From Nymphaea colorata (taxonomy: Eukaryota > Streptophyta > Magnoliopsida > Nymphaeales > Nymphaeaceae): a stretch of DNA of 64,000 nt. The notes under the pieces were generated by a model. It searched no databases, was not told the DNA's origin, and saw only the letters and a list, made by a program, of their open reading frames with translations. Shown piece by piece: positions 11,818-23,840 of this stretch (the first letter of the stretch is position 1; every line of letters starts with the position of its first letter). The stretch lies in assembly GCF_008831285.2 (NCBI RefSeq), contig NC_045149.1, positions 7,156,417 through 7,220,416 on the forward strand, read 5' to 3'. The translations under genes were made by a program, and so were the position numbers.

Positions 11818-12519
11818 GCAGCTAAAATGTTGAGGCTATGCACGTATGTGACAAATTCCAAATAACTGCTTTCAAAATCAAGTTAGGAGCAGCCGCATTG
11901 TTCATCTCTCGTTGAAGATTAGGATTGATTTTTAGGGTGGGGAAGGCAAGATGGTGATGTATAACGTCGACCGTAGCGAGAACACTAGGAACTCCATTGC
12001 CCATCCTGGTGTTTATCGGCCGAGAGGGATGCCTCGTCCCGTTCAGCCATCACAATTATGCAGGAGTATTATTAACCAATCCTCTGGTGTCCATGAAGAT
12101 TTTAGTAAGTTTTGGCATTTTCTTCATTTTCGACTTCAAACACACGAATTAAAAAGGAGTTTGATCACCGCTGATTGAATTAGTTTGTAGATTTGATGTG
12201 GCTTGCTTTCGCTAATGTGGCAAAAAAATTAATTAAGTAAAACTTATAGCTCATCAAGTGAAGAATATTGGCATAATGTTCACACTTGACATCTTTATTT
12301 TATGCTTTTGTGTTAGGAAAGAAGGTGTTGGGTATAAGCCACTGTATTATGGAGCAAAATTAAATCTGCTATGTCCTTTTGGGTAGATTCATGAAACACT
12401 AATTAACATAGTATTCTATCGCTAAATATGCTCAAAAGGTCTGATATAAGATTAGAGAGGTGACAGAATGGAGTTAAATCTTTGGATCTTGTGTCATTCG
12501 GATCTAAAAACAAACTAAA

Positions 12520-13113
12520 TCAGAAGCCAGTCAAATGCCCCCTGAAGCCTAAGTTATAGGACAAGGTAACTACAAGTCTGTACATAATAGTTAGAAAAGA
12601 AGCAGCGTAGCTCCGCATAAGACCAGGAAGAATATCGCCACCTATTTCAGTGGACGATGATGAGGCTGCAACAGTCTTCCATTCCCATATCTTACTTTCC
12701 ACGATGGACTTCCAGTCCTCCCTACTCATTTTCTTGGTGCACATCATGGCCCCGACCATCTTAATCACAAGTGGCAACCCACCACACTTCTTTACTATTC
12801 CCTCTCCAACAAATTTGATCTTATGCATCACCGAATCTTCTTCTGCTTGGCCTTCTCTTAAAACCTCCTTTAAAAACAAGTACCAACTTTGGTGGAAACT
12901 AAATTCTTGTAATTCATGCATATAAAAAGCACCCATCCCCTCCGACACATATTTCTTTCTACTGGTAATCAAAATTTTGCTCCCCATAGCACCCACCATC
13001 AATGTTCCCCCTATCTCTTCCTCCCACCATTTTATTTCCCATACATCTTCTAGGACCAACAAAATTTTTTCCTTTGAGAGCTCGTTTAGTAATTGTGTGC
13101 ATAAGTCAGTCAA
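12520..13113 (-). pseudogene. NB-ARC (CC-NBS-LRR resistance gene) fragment
   Basis: On the minus strand a 197-codon open stretch carries the ordered NB-ARC motifs: kinase-2 KILLVLEDVWE, RNBS-B GSKILITSRKKYV, then CGGLPLVIKMVGAMM (GLPL) and GDILPGLMRSY. The P-loop and everything before it are missing, as are RNBS-D, MHD and the LRRs; the end degenerates after the LMRSY part. Kinase-2 reads LEDVW where LDDVW is usual. Intact relatives are cytoplasmic immune receptors that switch by ADP/ATP exchange. This piece sits antisense in intron 1 of gene copy B, with its upstream edge touching exon 2, and copy A has nothing similar, so it looks like a captured gene fragment. It could not work as a receptor. 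Confidence 0.75.
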
Positions 13114-14589
13114 GGAACAATCAGTGTATCTGATCCTTCGGCCATAAGAGGAAGGTATGGTCTTTAGAAACTTTCGTACTTGTCCTGCTCTTTAATAATA
13201 AAAACAAGCATCGTTAATCTCAAGGTGGGTAGCAGTCTCACCAAAATGATGCATGCCAATTTGAGATTCTATTTTTGTTTGACTCTTCATTTTTCTTGTG
13301 GCTGTAAATTGCCATTGCTATTCATTTCATTTCAATCACAAATAAGAACAATTCATACTGGCTCAATATGGATGTTACAGCCTTATTATCGCTTTTGACA
13401 TACACACATCCATACTATGATAGTGGGGTCCTAGCTAACTGTCTCTTTGATTAATGTTTAAACAAACAGCCAGTGTATATAAATATATTATTTCATTTGT
13501 TATTTAAAAGCTGTAGAACTGATAGTAGAAGCATGCTAACATAATGTACAAAACTAACCCCCTTAAGTTGAAACTGTTAAAATCATTTGTAAAAAATTGC
13601 AGTAGGTCCATGGATTGATGGGTTTTAAAGATGAAGCTCACATCTATGAGTTTATTTTGTAAACTTGTTGGCATTGAGGATGGCAACACTGTTTTTTTGG
13701 CAATTTTTAAACTTTAATAAACTTAACTCTTAAGGTAAATTCAGTTGCTGATCATTATAAAAGTTGCAAGAGAAAACAAGCAGGCATGTGCCACATGAGG
13801 ACTATTTAAATAGTTTTATTAAAAATTTCTTTGGTTTTTCCAACTTTAGCACAATATCTTAGAATTTTGTCTTCTAATATGAAACAAATATTGGAGCAAA
13901 TAAAACTTGCCCTTTACTAGTTTTCAAAAATAATATGGAAAACGCTATGTCAAGAAAACCTTCTTCTTGGCCTCAAAAGGTTTGGTAAACAGATGGACAA
14001 ACTTTCATTCATAATCATGTCAGACCTGGACTAGGGCAGGTTCTAGTAGCGGTTTATCAGACCATATCTGGGTCATTCTTGCACTGCCTGTTCCCATATT
14101 AACTATTTTTATGTTCAATTTAAAATGTGTTAATATATGTTTGCATTGATAATCTTATGGTGACATTTATAGGGTAGATATATGCCCAAAAATAGGCCAA
14201 TACTTGTAATCAGACTATTGATACATCAAATGAGATTTGGAATGGAGGTCTAATTAAGAATTCAGACCATATCATAAGGATCTGCTCAACATATATAGTG
14301 GAGAATAATTTTTCACACTTGTAATCACACTTCACTCCTAGCTGGTGCATGGTTTCTGGTAGTGCCATGTTTGCGCTTGAACACTGATGGCCTCCCCATG
14401 GATCTAACTTAAAACATACTTTGGCTGATTTTGGTGAAGATTCACACCTCTTGTGGCAAAAAACCATATTCACTCTCTACAAGATGTATGTATGGTCCAA
14501 TCCATGGATTTTTTTGTATTGCCTTGCTATACTTTTGTATTGAAATGTCAGTTATACATGATACTTTACCTTAGAGTGAGTTGAAACTA

Positions 14590-15483
14590 TGAAACATGAG
14601 ATGTAGTCTTTATATGTCAACAATAATTTTAGGTTTGTGTAGTTTCCTAAGGGCAAGGCTTGTTAGGTTCTTAGAGTGAAACATGATGAAAGCTCTTCAC
14701 ACCTATGGTAAAAAGCTAGGTTGATTGATACATGCTTTTCTAAGAGGTGTTGACCTTGAAGAAATATTTTCACATGTTTTTAAAATCTTTTCAATTATAA
14801 TCGTTTTAATCTCAGCAACAAGTTTTTATATGACAACAATAATTTTAAGATTGTGTAATTGTCCAAAGGCAAAGGCACTTTGAAGAATTGTCAGGTTTCT
14901 GGACTGAAACATGATGAAAAGTCTTTACACCCGTGGTAAAGAGCTAGGTCGATCGCTACATGTTTTTCTTAGAAGAAAGGTGTTGATTTAAAAAAAAAAA
15001 ATCACATGTTGTTAAAATGTCTTCCCTTATAGTTATTTTGAACTTGACAGCAAATTTGGATTTATAAATTGAGTAGATGGATGTGAAGATAATTTTTCTC
15101 CACGATGACCTTGAAAAAGAAATATATATGATGCTATGTAAAAGTTTTGTGAATAACGGAAAAGAAGATTATGCCTGTAGGTTAAGAAAATACTAGTATG
15201 GTTTAAAATAAGCTCCTAGACAATGATATAATAACTTTGAGTCTTATATGGGAGAACATGACTACAAAAAGACTAGTTTAGAAAATTATGTTTTTGTTAA
15301 GAGGTTTTCAAATGAATACCTACAATATGACATGCATGCCTCAAGTTCTTCATGACAAATTCTTTGATCAAATATTTCTTCAAGCTAACATTTTTTTAAG
15401 CATTCTTACCAACTATAAGTGTGTCATTCACATAGAGCAACAAAAAAGTTATGGCTATTACAGGATTACATTGAAAAATTGTT
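14590..15483 (+). mobile_element. Old Ty1/copia element, left part (reverse transcriptase)
   Basis: The plus strand encodes degraded copia reverse transcriptase: GVDLEEIFSHV, then a diverged MDVKTIFLHDDLEKEIYM, GKEDYACRLRK and YGLK-APRQ, and IYIE-QQKKLW near the right end, with several stops. The 5' half of the element (LTR, gag, protease, integrase) is absent. The segment 14606-14821 is repeated directly at 14822-15060, so the GVD-EE-F-V part occurs twice. The text continues in frame at 22328 across the younger copia insertion. Confidence 0.8.
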
Positions 15484-15868
15484 TGTAAAAAAGAACATGA
15501 ACAAGAATGAACAAGAAATTTTAACGAGGTTCGGTGCTGAAATCACCTACGTCCTCAAAGTCTCTCTACTCTCTTTTCAACATGTTACGAGAGATAGAAG
15601 TTCCACTATTTAAAAAACACAAATCACAATCTTCGACTCCTAAAATCATGGAGTTGATATACAACTTGTTTTGTTCAAAATATCACTTCCTATTTTATCT
15701 CTTTCCATAAATAAAGAGATTTGGACATCGACCTCTTCTTCAGCAACTCTTGATTTTTTGACAACTGATTCCACTGTATCATCTTCCGATTTCTTGGTAA
15801 CAAATTTATCAGATTTGTCCAACTTATGCATATGATCATCATTTGCCGCATGAATTGGTTCTCTAACA
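15484..15868 (-). repeat. 3' LTR of the nested copia element
   Basis: 385 bases, starting TGTAAAAAAGAACATGAAC on the plus strand and ending TTCTCTAACA. It matches 21946-22327 along its length. The reading frame at the end of pol stays open into this LTR until about 15646. Confidence 0.9.
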
Positions 15869-15878
15869 GCCCTCCTCA
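15869..15878 (-). other. Polypurine tract of the nested copia element
   Basis: On the element strand the sequence before the 3' LTR reads TTGAGGAGGGC, the usual place and composition of the plus-strand primer. Confidence 0.7.
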
Positions 15879-18800
15879 AGATCAATGCACGGTTTTCAAC
15901 GTTGAGCTTGATACGAATAAAAACATGACGATCTTTGGCTAAGGGCTTAGTGAATATATCTGCAATCTGATCTCGAGTAGAAATGTAGCTAATTGTGAGT
16001 TCTTTCTTTGCTAATTTATCTCAAACAAAATGTAGGTCTATTTCTATGTGTTTGCTTTTGTTATGAAACACTGGATGTGATGCGAGGCAAGTGACTCCAA
16101 TATTGTCGTACCATATATTTGGTATGCTACAATTGGGTACATTAAGTTCTTTGAGTAGATATTGTAGCCAAGTTTTTCTACAATAGTGTTTGCCAGAGTA
16201 CGATATTTTTATTTTGTACTCGACCTTGAAACCGTGGATTGTTTTTTCGCAGTCCAAGATATAAGATTTGGTCCAATGAAAACATCATATCCTGCAGTGG
16301 ATTTTCGATCATTTGGATCTCTTGCCTAGTCTGCGTCAGAATAGGCATTTATAGAATAATCTTGTCCTCTACGTATAACAAAACCATAATCAATAGTTCC
16401 CTTTAAGTATCATAGAATTCTCTTGACTGTTTTCTAATGTTTGTTAGTTAGATCATGCATAAATTGACAAACTTTGTTTACTGCAAAGGAAACATCTGGT
16501 CAAGTAAGAGTAACATACTGAAGTGCTCCTATAATGCTTCTATAGATATTTGGGTCTTGAAAGGCTGTACTAGAGTGGATCTGCAGTGGTGGAGAGACAA
16601 CCATGAGACAGTTAGCAATTTTGGCATCGAGTAATTTTTTTCTTCGCAATAAATCTCCAATATACTTTCGTTGAGATAATAGAACTCCTTGCTTATGGTC
16701 TTCAACTTCAATGGCCAGATCTTTTAAGGCAAATTCTTGTCCAAGCCTGTGTATAAGATCTTGCACCTTTTTCGGAGAATTTCCAGTTATAATGATATCA
16801 TTTACATATATAAGAATAAAAACAATATAATTCTCTTGTCTTAAAATGAAGAGAGAATTGTCGGTTTGCGCACCTTTGAATCCCATTTATTGAAGAAAGA
16901 GGCTGAGTCTTGAGAACCATGCTCTTGATGCTTTTCAGTCCGTAGAAGGCTCATTGAAGCTTACAAACATAGTTTGGGAATTTTGGGTCTTCGAATCCTT
17001 GTGGTTAATCCATATAAACATTCTCATTGAAGTGTTTATGAAGGAAAACATTTTGTACATCAAGCTGCCTTAAGTACCAATTTTGTGTGATAGTAAGGGA
17101 AATAACAGTTCTGATTGTGGTTGGTTTAACTATAGGACCAAAAGTCTCGAAATAATCTACTCCTTGCTGACTATATCCTTTCGCAACCAACCTCCCTTTG
17201 TATCTTTCTAAGCTTCCATCTACTTTGCGCTTTATCTTATAAACTCATTTGCATTCCACAATATGTTGCTCATTTGTACGAGGAACAAGAGTCCAAATAT
17301 GATTTTTCTTCAAGGTAGTAATTTCATTTCTTATAGTAGCGATCCAATTTGGATCCTTGCTTGTTTCTTGAAACTATCTATTATCTTTATCTTGAGAGAG
17401 TCTGGCTAAGAGCGTCTATGGAAAAGAGTGTTTTGTTGAGCAAACCTTTGGTTTCAATGTGCCATCTTGGAATCTAGTTGTCATATGGTGAGTTCTTGCG
17501 AGAATTGGTGGAGGAGTTGTGCTTTGATTTTCATTCTTACCTTGACGAGCCATGCTTTGATCTGGATTCTCATCTTGACCATTTGATTGATTAACACAAG
17601 TATGAGTTCCGTGTGTCCTCTCAATATTGTCATCAATACCATTTTGAGAGAATGGATATTGTATAGTGACAATCTGGTTGTCATGTTTTCTTTTCTGCAA
17701 TTTTCCTTGTCAAATCTATCTTCATTTTGATTGAATGGAAACCAGCTTTCATAAAAAATAATATGACGTGATATAAAAACTCTTTCTGTTATGAGATTTG
17801 AGACAAAAATATCCATGATGCCTTGGAGCATAGCCTAGAAAGATGCATTTTTCAAATTTATGCTCAAATTTATTTTTCCTGTACGGCCGCAAGCATGGGA
17901 AACATACACATCTAAAAGTTTTTAAGAAATTGTATTGGTTTGGTTTTGAACATGACTTCAAACGGACTTAGTCCTCCAAAATTTTTGGTGGAAACTCTGT
18001 TTATAAGATATATGACTATATAAAAAGCATAAGACCAATACTTGTTTGGCACACAAGCATTAGCCAACATAGTGAGCCTGGTTTCAACATCATGGCGATG
18101 ACATTTTTCAACTGCACCATTTTGTTTTGGAGTATGAGGACAAGAGATTCTATGTTCAATTCCATTTGATTCAAGAAAACCAGTAAGTCCTTGATATTCT
18201 CCACCCCAATCTGAATGTAGAAATTTAATTTTTGCACATGTAACAAGCTCAACATGCGATTTAAACTTTTGAAAAACTTTATATAAGTCTGATTTGTTCT
18301 TGAGAAGGTATATCCAAGAATATTTTGAATAGGCATCAACAAATAAAGTATAATATCTTTATCCATCAATACTAGTTATGGGCGCAGGCCCCCAAGCATC
18401 AGAATAAACAATATCTAAGAATCCATGTTCTGATGTAGAAGTTTTGTTAAAGGGTAGACGATGACTTTTACCCTTTTGAGAAGCTTCACACACTTTATGT
18501 TGCATAAAATCATCATAAGACAAACCAAAATTATTCAAGATGTTCATAACAGTCTTTAAAGAGGGATGACCAAAACATCTATGCCAAGTGTCAATCGAAT
18601 CCTTGATGCCAACATCTCTAGTGGTGAAGAAGATTTGTTTGTTCTTCTTCAAGGTCAATTTGTATAAACCTTCTTCAGACCTTGGAGCAACACTTTCTTT
18701 GAGGTGAGATCCTTGACATAACAACAAGAGAGATAAAATTCAAAGAAAACATTATTCTCCTTAGCAAATTTGTGTACTGACATGAGATTCTTAGAGATGT

Positions 18801-20190
18801 TAGGTACATGAAGAATCACTCTGTCAAAAACAGTAGAACCAATGTGGTTAATAGCCAAACCTGATCTATCTCTAAGGAGAACACTGTCATCACCTTGATA
18901 TTCAGAGTGTATAGATAAGTTGTTCAAGTCACTGGTCACATGATGCGATGCCCTAGAATCTGGATACCAGTTTTGACAATTAATGCAGCTCTGGTGAGGG
19001 GCCACATGATATGCTTTTGGTGCCAAAGGAGGGTTGTTTTGAGCATAAGAGGCAAGTTGGTAACAGGAGCACACAGAGTGACCAGGTTTTTCACAAATTT
19101 GGCAAGTGATACGAGGTCAATTACTTTGAGATTGGCGTCCATGACTTCTAAAATTGCCATCACGGTTTCTTCTTCCACCACGATAAAGTGATCTTCCATG
19201 GTTTTGATTGTGAGAAAAGAAACTAGTCTTGTTTGTCAAATTAATAGAAGCATTCAGTTGATCAGTTTTAACACCAATACTCTCTATTATATTGCGTTCT
19301 TGAGTCAACAGTAGACCATGAAGTTTTTCCAACGTCACTGGTGTAGATCATTGAGACCCAAACAACATGATACTCATTTGGCAGTCATTTCAATAAATGC
19401 ATGATAAGTTCAACATCATCAACAGGTTTAGAGACAATTTAATTGATGCACAATAGATTTTGCATGCTGAAAATATTCATCTACTGTTTTGTTTCCTTTC
19501 TTTAGATCCTGAAGTTGACCTCTAAGATGAATTATGTGTGAACAAGAATAAGAGGCACATGATCTCTTTAAAGAAGACCAGACTTCATATGCAGTTTCTA
19601 AGCCAATTACTTGACTCAATATGTTTTCACTCAATGAGGTAATAAACCAACTTAAAATAAGCTAATCATGCTTTAACTATAATATATAATCATGATTAAC
19701 ATCATCAGAATTTTCAACAGTTTTGGGCGGACAATGGTTTGTTCCATCAATATGACCCATGAGTCCATAAGTGATCAAGATGAGTTTGAATTGAGCAGCC
19801 CGAAGCACATAATTATCTACTGTAAGTTTGATTGAGAGAAATTGAGAAAAGTTTGATGACACCTGGTTAAAGTTGAAGCTAGTGGCTGAGAATTCTGTTC
19901 GACATGGAAGAGGTCGACGATGAAGACGATGTTGTCATAGATATCAATGAATGAAGCCAATTGGGCTGTAGCTTTCTCTGTTTAACGTATTGTCGGCACT
20001 TCGAAGAGTCGGTACTGCTCAGATAGCCGGGACTGCGGATTCGCTGGCAGGATTCGTCGAGCAGCTCTAACACGATGAAGGGAGAATTGTTGTGACACGC
20101 GAATCCGGTATTGACATGATCTTTTTGGACACATTGATAGCTGACTCGCCGGGGAACGAAGAACACAGCATAATATTCAGCTGGGTTCAT
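15870..20190 (-). pseudogene. Broken copia gag-pol
   Basis: Read in the element direction: a gag part with KLTVDNYVL (about 19820) and a retrotran_gag part LKKGNKTVDEYF (about 19500); zinc knuckle CQICEKPGHSVC-CY near 19080; protease with DSRASHHVT (about 18950), where DSGA is expected, so the active-site Gly is Arg; GAG-pre-integrase HRCFGHPS; integrase with SDWGGEYQG and PHTPKQNGAVEKCHRH (about 18100-18200); RT with LDVQNVFLHKHF (about 17050) and YVNDIIITGN (about 16800), where YVDD is usual; RNase H near 16050-16300 and a DIFTKPLAKDRHVF tail near 15950. Multiple frameshifts separate these blocks. It supplied replication functions of the retrotransposon when intact. Confidence 0.88.
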
Positions 20191-20485
20191 CGGGTTTCAT
20201 CGGAATTCCTCTTTCATGTCGGAAAAAGCAGAAAAACTGTCGACTGACTTCAAAAATCGGTTTCTCCTTGATTTCTCAATGGTTTTGGATGGGTAAGGGC
20301 TCAAAATGCTCGAAATTTCGTCAGCTTTCTCCTCAAATGATCAAAAACATGTTTTTGTCTCAGGATCAGACGAATGTAATGTTGGAAGTAGTCAGACTCC
20401 ACCGAAAATAAAGAACACACGTCCCAGGGAAGAATATGTGAAAATTAGCTGCGGAGTGACCCCCCATCCAAGGATCAATACCTAG

Positions 20486-21915
20486 GGGGGCGTTTGATGG
20501 GGTGGAAAAGCACTGGTCAACAGGAAAAAAATTTCAAATTTTTAAAAATTTTTCATTTCATCAAACGTGGAAACAAAAATTTTACCGTTAAAAGTGGAAT
20601 TGGCAAAATCTTTCCGGAAAAATGTTTCCACCTGGAGGGGTGGAAACATATTTCCGGTTTTTTTTTTTTGCCCGTTAGGGCACTCTCCCGTCGCCTTCCT
20701 CCCTCCTGCCGCTGCCGCCTCCCTCTCTCTCGCTGCTCATCGTCCCTCTCGACCTCTCAATCTCCAACTCGTCGCCTCTCAAGCCCTCTCTCTCCCACTC
20801 CCGCTCCCCTCATAGCCTGGTCCTGCTGCTAGAAGTTGCAGTCGCCTGACAGATCTCCTGAAGAAAAGGGTTCTCCTGAAGAAAAGGGTTTGTCTTCCTC
20901 GCTCAGATCCACAGAAGAAACACGTTGAGGATCAAACTATCTGTCGCGCGCTGGTGGTTCCTAAAACAGAGTGGCGGAGTTCTGCTGTCGCGCCGCCGCT
21001 CATGCTGGAATTTCTTCCGAAGCTGATTCCGATGCCGTCTGTGGTTGGATTGCTCTGAAAATTGAACAGGAAGCTCCTCTCGTTTGGGCGATCCTTCTAC
21101 AAGTGGCTGATCATCCAGAAAATCCACCGATCATCCCGATTTTGGCTCCCTCCCTTCCTTCTTCCATCGTTCCCTTGTTCCTCCCTCCCTTTCTCTATGG
21201 TTCCCTTCTTCCTTCTTCCTTCTCTCCCCCACCACCGCCTACTCCAACCTCTCCCTCTCCGGCAGTGAGTCGTCGTCGCCCCCAGGGCCCAACCCAGCGG
21301 TATCGGAAGAGGAGAAGAAGGCCATCGCGGAGAAAGGGTTCTACCTCCATCCCTCCCCACTCAACACCCCTAGAGGTGCCGAGCCGGAAAGAGGAAGAAA
21401 GGGGAAAGAGGAAGAAAGAAAGGGAAAGGGAAGAAAGGGGAAAGAGGAAGAAAGAAGGGGAAAGAGGAAGAAAGAAGGGAAAAGGGAAGAGGGGGGAAAG
21501 AGGAAGAAAGAAGGGGAAAGGGAAGAAATGGGAAAGAGGAAGAAGGGAAGAAAGGGGAAAGAGGAAGAACAAAGGGAAAAGGGAAGAAAGGGGAAAGAGG
21601 AAGAAAGAAGGGGAAAGAGAAGAAAGAGGAAAGAGGAAGAAAGAAGGAAAGGGCATCGTCCTCACCCAGCACCTCACGCCCAGCACAGTCGTCCTCTTCC
21701 TCTCCTCAGGCACAGAACCGTCGTCGTCTTCCTCTTCCTTCTTTTCCAATTTTTTTTCATCAAACAAAGAAAATTTTTTCTAGAAAATTAATTCCTATGT
21801 AACAAACAGAAGGTGGTTTTGGACAATTGGAATTTTATTTCCTATTTATCATTTCCAAAAAATTTTTTCTGGAATTTTTTTTCCATTTCCATATTTCCTG
21901 CCATCAAACGGCCCC
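20486..21915. mobile_element. PIF/Harbinger-like non-autonomous DNA element
   Basis: The ends GGGGGCGTTTGATGG (left) and CCATCAAACGGCCCC (right) are inverted repeats of 15 bases with one mismatch. Both are flanked by TAG (20483-20485 and 21916-21918), a 3-bp target duplication as in PIF/Harbinger, although TWA is the commoner form. The element lies in the leader of the nested copia element; removing it with one TAG restores the text running from the primer binding site towards gag. Inside are a CT-rich part (20680-20830), a GC-rich part (20930-21360) and a purine minisatellite. Long frames here (for example 270 codons from 20971) are compositional artefacts. No transposase is visible. An hAT or CACTA origin is less likely given the ends. 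Confidence 0.65.
21390..21655. repeat. Purine minisatellite (GGGAAAGAGGAAGAAAGAAG-type)
   Basis: About a dozen imperfect units of roughly 20 bases built from GGGGAAAG, AGGAAG and AAAG(A)AG. All purine on the plus strand, so a triplex-prone tract. It gives Lys/Arg/Glu-rich or Phe/Pro/Ser-rich frames in all frames. Confidence 0.9.
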
Positions 21916-21933
21916 TAGAGCAGATACCGTGCA

Positions 21934-21945
21934 GCTCTGATACCA
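21934..21945 (-). other. Primer binding site of the nested copia element
   Basis: On the element strand this reads TGGTATCAGAGC directly after the 5' LTR. It is complementary to the 3' end of plant initiator tRNA-Met, the standard primer of plant copia elements. Confidence 0.9.
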
Positions 21946-22327
21946 TGTAAAAAATGATATGAACAAGAGTGAACAAAAAATTTTAATGAGGTTCGGTGCT
22001 CTTACGTCCTCAAAGTCTCTCTACTCTCATTTCAACATTTTATGACATATAAAGGTTCCACTATTTAAAGAACACAAATCACAATCTTCGACTCCTAAAA
22101 TGATGGAGTTGATATACAACTTGTTTCATTCAAAATATCGTTACCTATTTTATCTATTTCCATAGATAAAGAGATTTGGACGTCGACCTCTTCTTTAGCA
22201 ACTCTTGATTTTTTTTTTTGGCAATTGATACACTGTATCATCTTCTGATTTTTTGGCAACAGATTTATCAGATTTGTCCTACTTATGCATATGATCATCC
22301 TTTGTCACATGAATTGGTTCTCTAACA
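21946..22327 (-). repeat. 5' LTR of the nested copia element
   Basis: 382 bases matching 15484-15868; starts TGTAAAAAATGATATGAAC and ends TTCTCTAACA on the plus strand. It is followed by the target duplication TTGTT. Confidence 0.9.
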
Positions 22328-23840
22328 TTGTTTAGGTTCAACATGGAAAAGACAAAAGCAATAAGTATTCCACTTAGAGCACAATTTAAGCTGAGTGTGA
22401 AGCAGAGTCCATCTACAAATGAAGATAAAAATGACATGCATATATGCTTCAACTGTTAATAGTTTGACATATGTTTTGGTGTGTATGAGACCAAATATAA
22501 CTCTTGCAATTGGGTTACCATCATGTTCATCTTAGATACTGGTAAAAAGCATTGAAATGTTATAAAATAAAATTTTGAGATATCTTCAAGACACAAGCAA
22601 TTTATGTCGTTGTTTTGGTGAACAAACCTACTTTGGTGGTTATACAAATTCAAATATAACCGGTGACATTGATTTTAAAAAGTTGAATATTTGGTTGTTT
22701 GATCACAGTTTTCTAAGTGTTATAGTATCTTGATAATCTAAACTTCATAAGTAAGTGATATTATTTACCACATAAGTAGAGTTTATTGTAGTAACAAAGG
22801 TTAGTAAAGAGTTGTTATTGATTAAAAAGTTCATACAAAATCATTTTGAGCAAAAAAAATATGTTTTGATTTTGTGATAGTCAAAGAGATATTTTAGCAA
22901 AAAATCTACTTTTCATGGAAGATTGAAGCATATAGATATCAAATATAGAAGCAAAACAGCTAGAGCTTGAGAAGACTCATATGGATAACAATGGCACTGA
23001 TATGTTGACCAAAGAGTTGTCTTGTTCAAAGCTTAAAGTGTGTTGCTTCATCACTATTTTGACAAAATTTTCCACCCATCAATGATGGGAAGATGTGTTG
23101 GGTTAGACCAAACTGTTAAGTGAAAGATTCAACCTAAAGTCATTAAAGAAAATTATGTGAAAGATTCAACCAAAAGTCATTAAAGAAAAAAGAAAAAAGT
23201 TACATGTAGTCAAATGAAGACATTTGAAAAGAAGCAATTTTGAAAATTTTTATGAACTGTTTTAGAGAAGCTTAAAAAAAAGAGAAAAAGAAATGGGAGA
23301 GCCTAATGGTTTTTGGGCATACTTGAATTGGGATTTCTTTTTCCTTGGTTTATGGTCTTCGCTTGATGTGAAAAGAGAGGACGAATGAGAGATTCTTATT
23401 TTCCATTCATTTTTAAGCCATTATAAAGATTGGAAGAGAAGGAAAGTGAGAAATTGAGAAGGAGTTGGCTTCCGTTGTTGTGTGGGGTTTTTCTTCATCA
23501 TTTTTTCCTTGCTTTGTGAAGATTGGGGCAAGAAAAAGAGACTTTTATTGCTGAGAAAGTCATCACTATTAATCAGGACTAATTCTTCCACTTTTTCCTT
23601 CTTGTTTGCATCTTTGTGTCTCTTGTGGTGGTGTGTGGACTTATTAGGGTGTAGGCATTACGTATGGCATCTTCGTTGTCATTTCTATATTATAAAGTAC
23701 CTTATTATTGAGTTGCTTTCAACCTCGTGTTTTTTGCCTCTTATTTTAAAAGGACTTTTCATGTTCAAATTTGGTATGCCTTTTCTCTGGGTGATTGTTT
23801 TAGTTTTGTTGCCTATTTAGTTCTTGTGCATCTTGTGATG
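22328..23840 (+). mobile_element. Old Ty1/copia element, right part (end of RT, RNase H, 3' LTR)
   Basis: Directly after the target duplication the plus strand continues the outer element: RFNMEKTKAISIPL, a diverged RPNITLAIGLPS (about 22495), LRYLQDTSN (about 22580), EFIVVTKVSKELL (about 22782), KHIDIKYRSKTA (about 22930) and NGTDMLTKELSCSKLKVC (about 22991-23044). Then GATGGGAAGATG acts as the polypurine tract and an LTR starts TGTTGGGTTAGACC at 23096. A 40-base stretch (GTGAAAGATTCAACC...) is directly repeated at about 23120-23190. The far end of the LTR is unclear; copy B duplicated sequence resumes near 23930. Confidence 0.8.

Larger units (their letters stand above)
15484..22327 (-). 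mobile_element. Full-length Ty1/copia LTR retrotransposon, nested
   Basis: Complete element on the minus strand: LTRs at 15484-15868 and 21946-22327 (both TGT...ACA on the plus strand), a primer binding site next to the 5' LTR, a polypurine tract next to the 3' LTR, and gag-pol in copia order (protease, integrase, RT, RNase H). It is flanked by a 5-bp target duplication TTGTT (15479-15483 and 22328-22332). The LTRs differ at many positions and by small indels, so the insertion is not recent. A 1.4-kb DNA element is inserted in its leader (20486-21915). Pol is broken by frameshifts and stops, so it is not autonomous. Confidence 0.92.

Noticed and set aside
20971-21791. Long open frames on both strands (up to 270 codons)
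   Set aside because: They are produced by the CT-rich and purine minisatellite parts of the PIF-like element; all frames are open and low-complexity, with no domain.
23482-23820. 112-codon hydrophobic frame
   Set aside because: Lies in the probable 3' LTR of the old copia element and has no motif.
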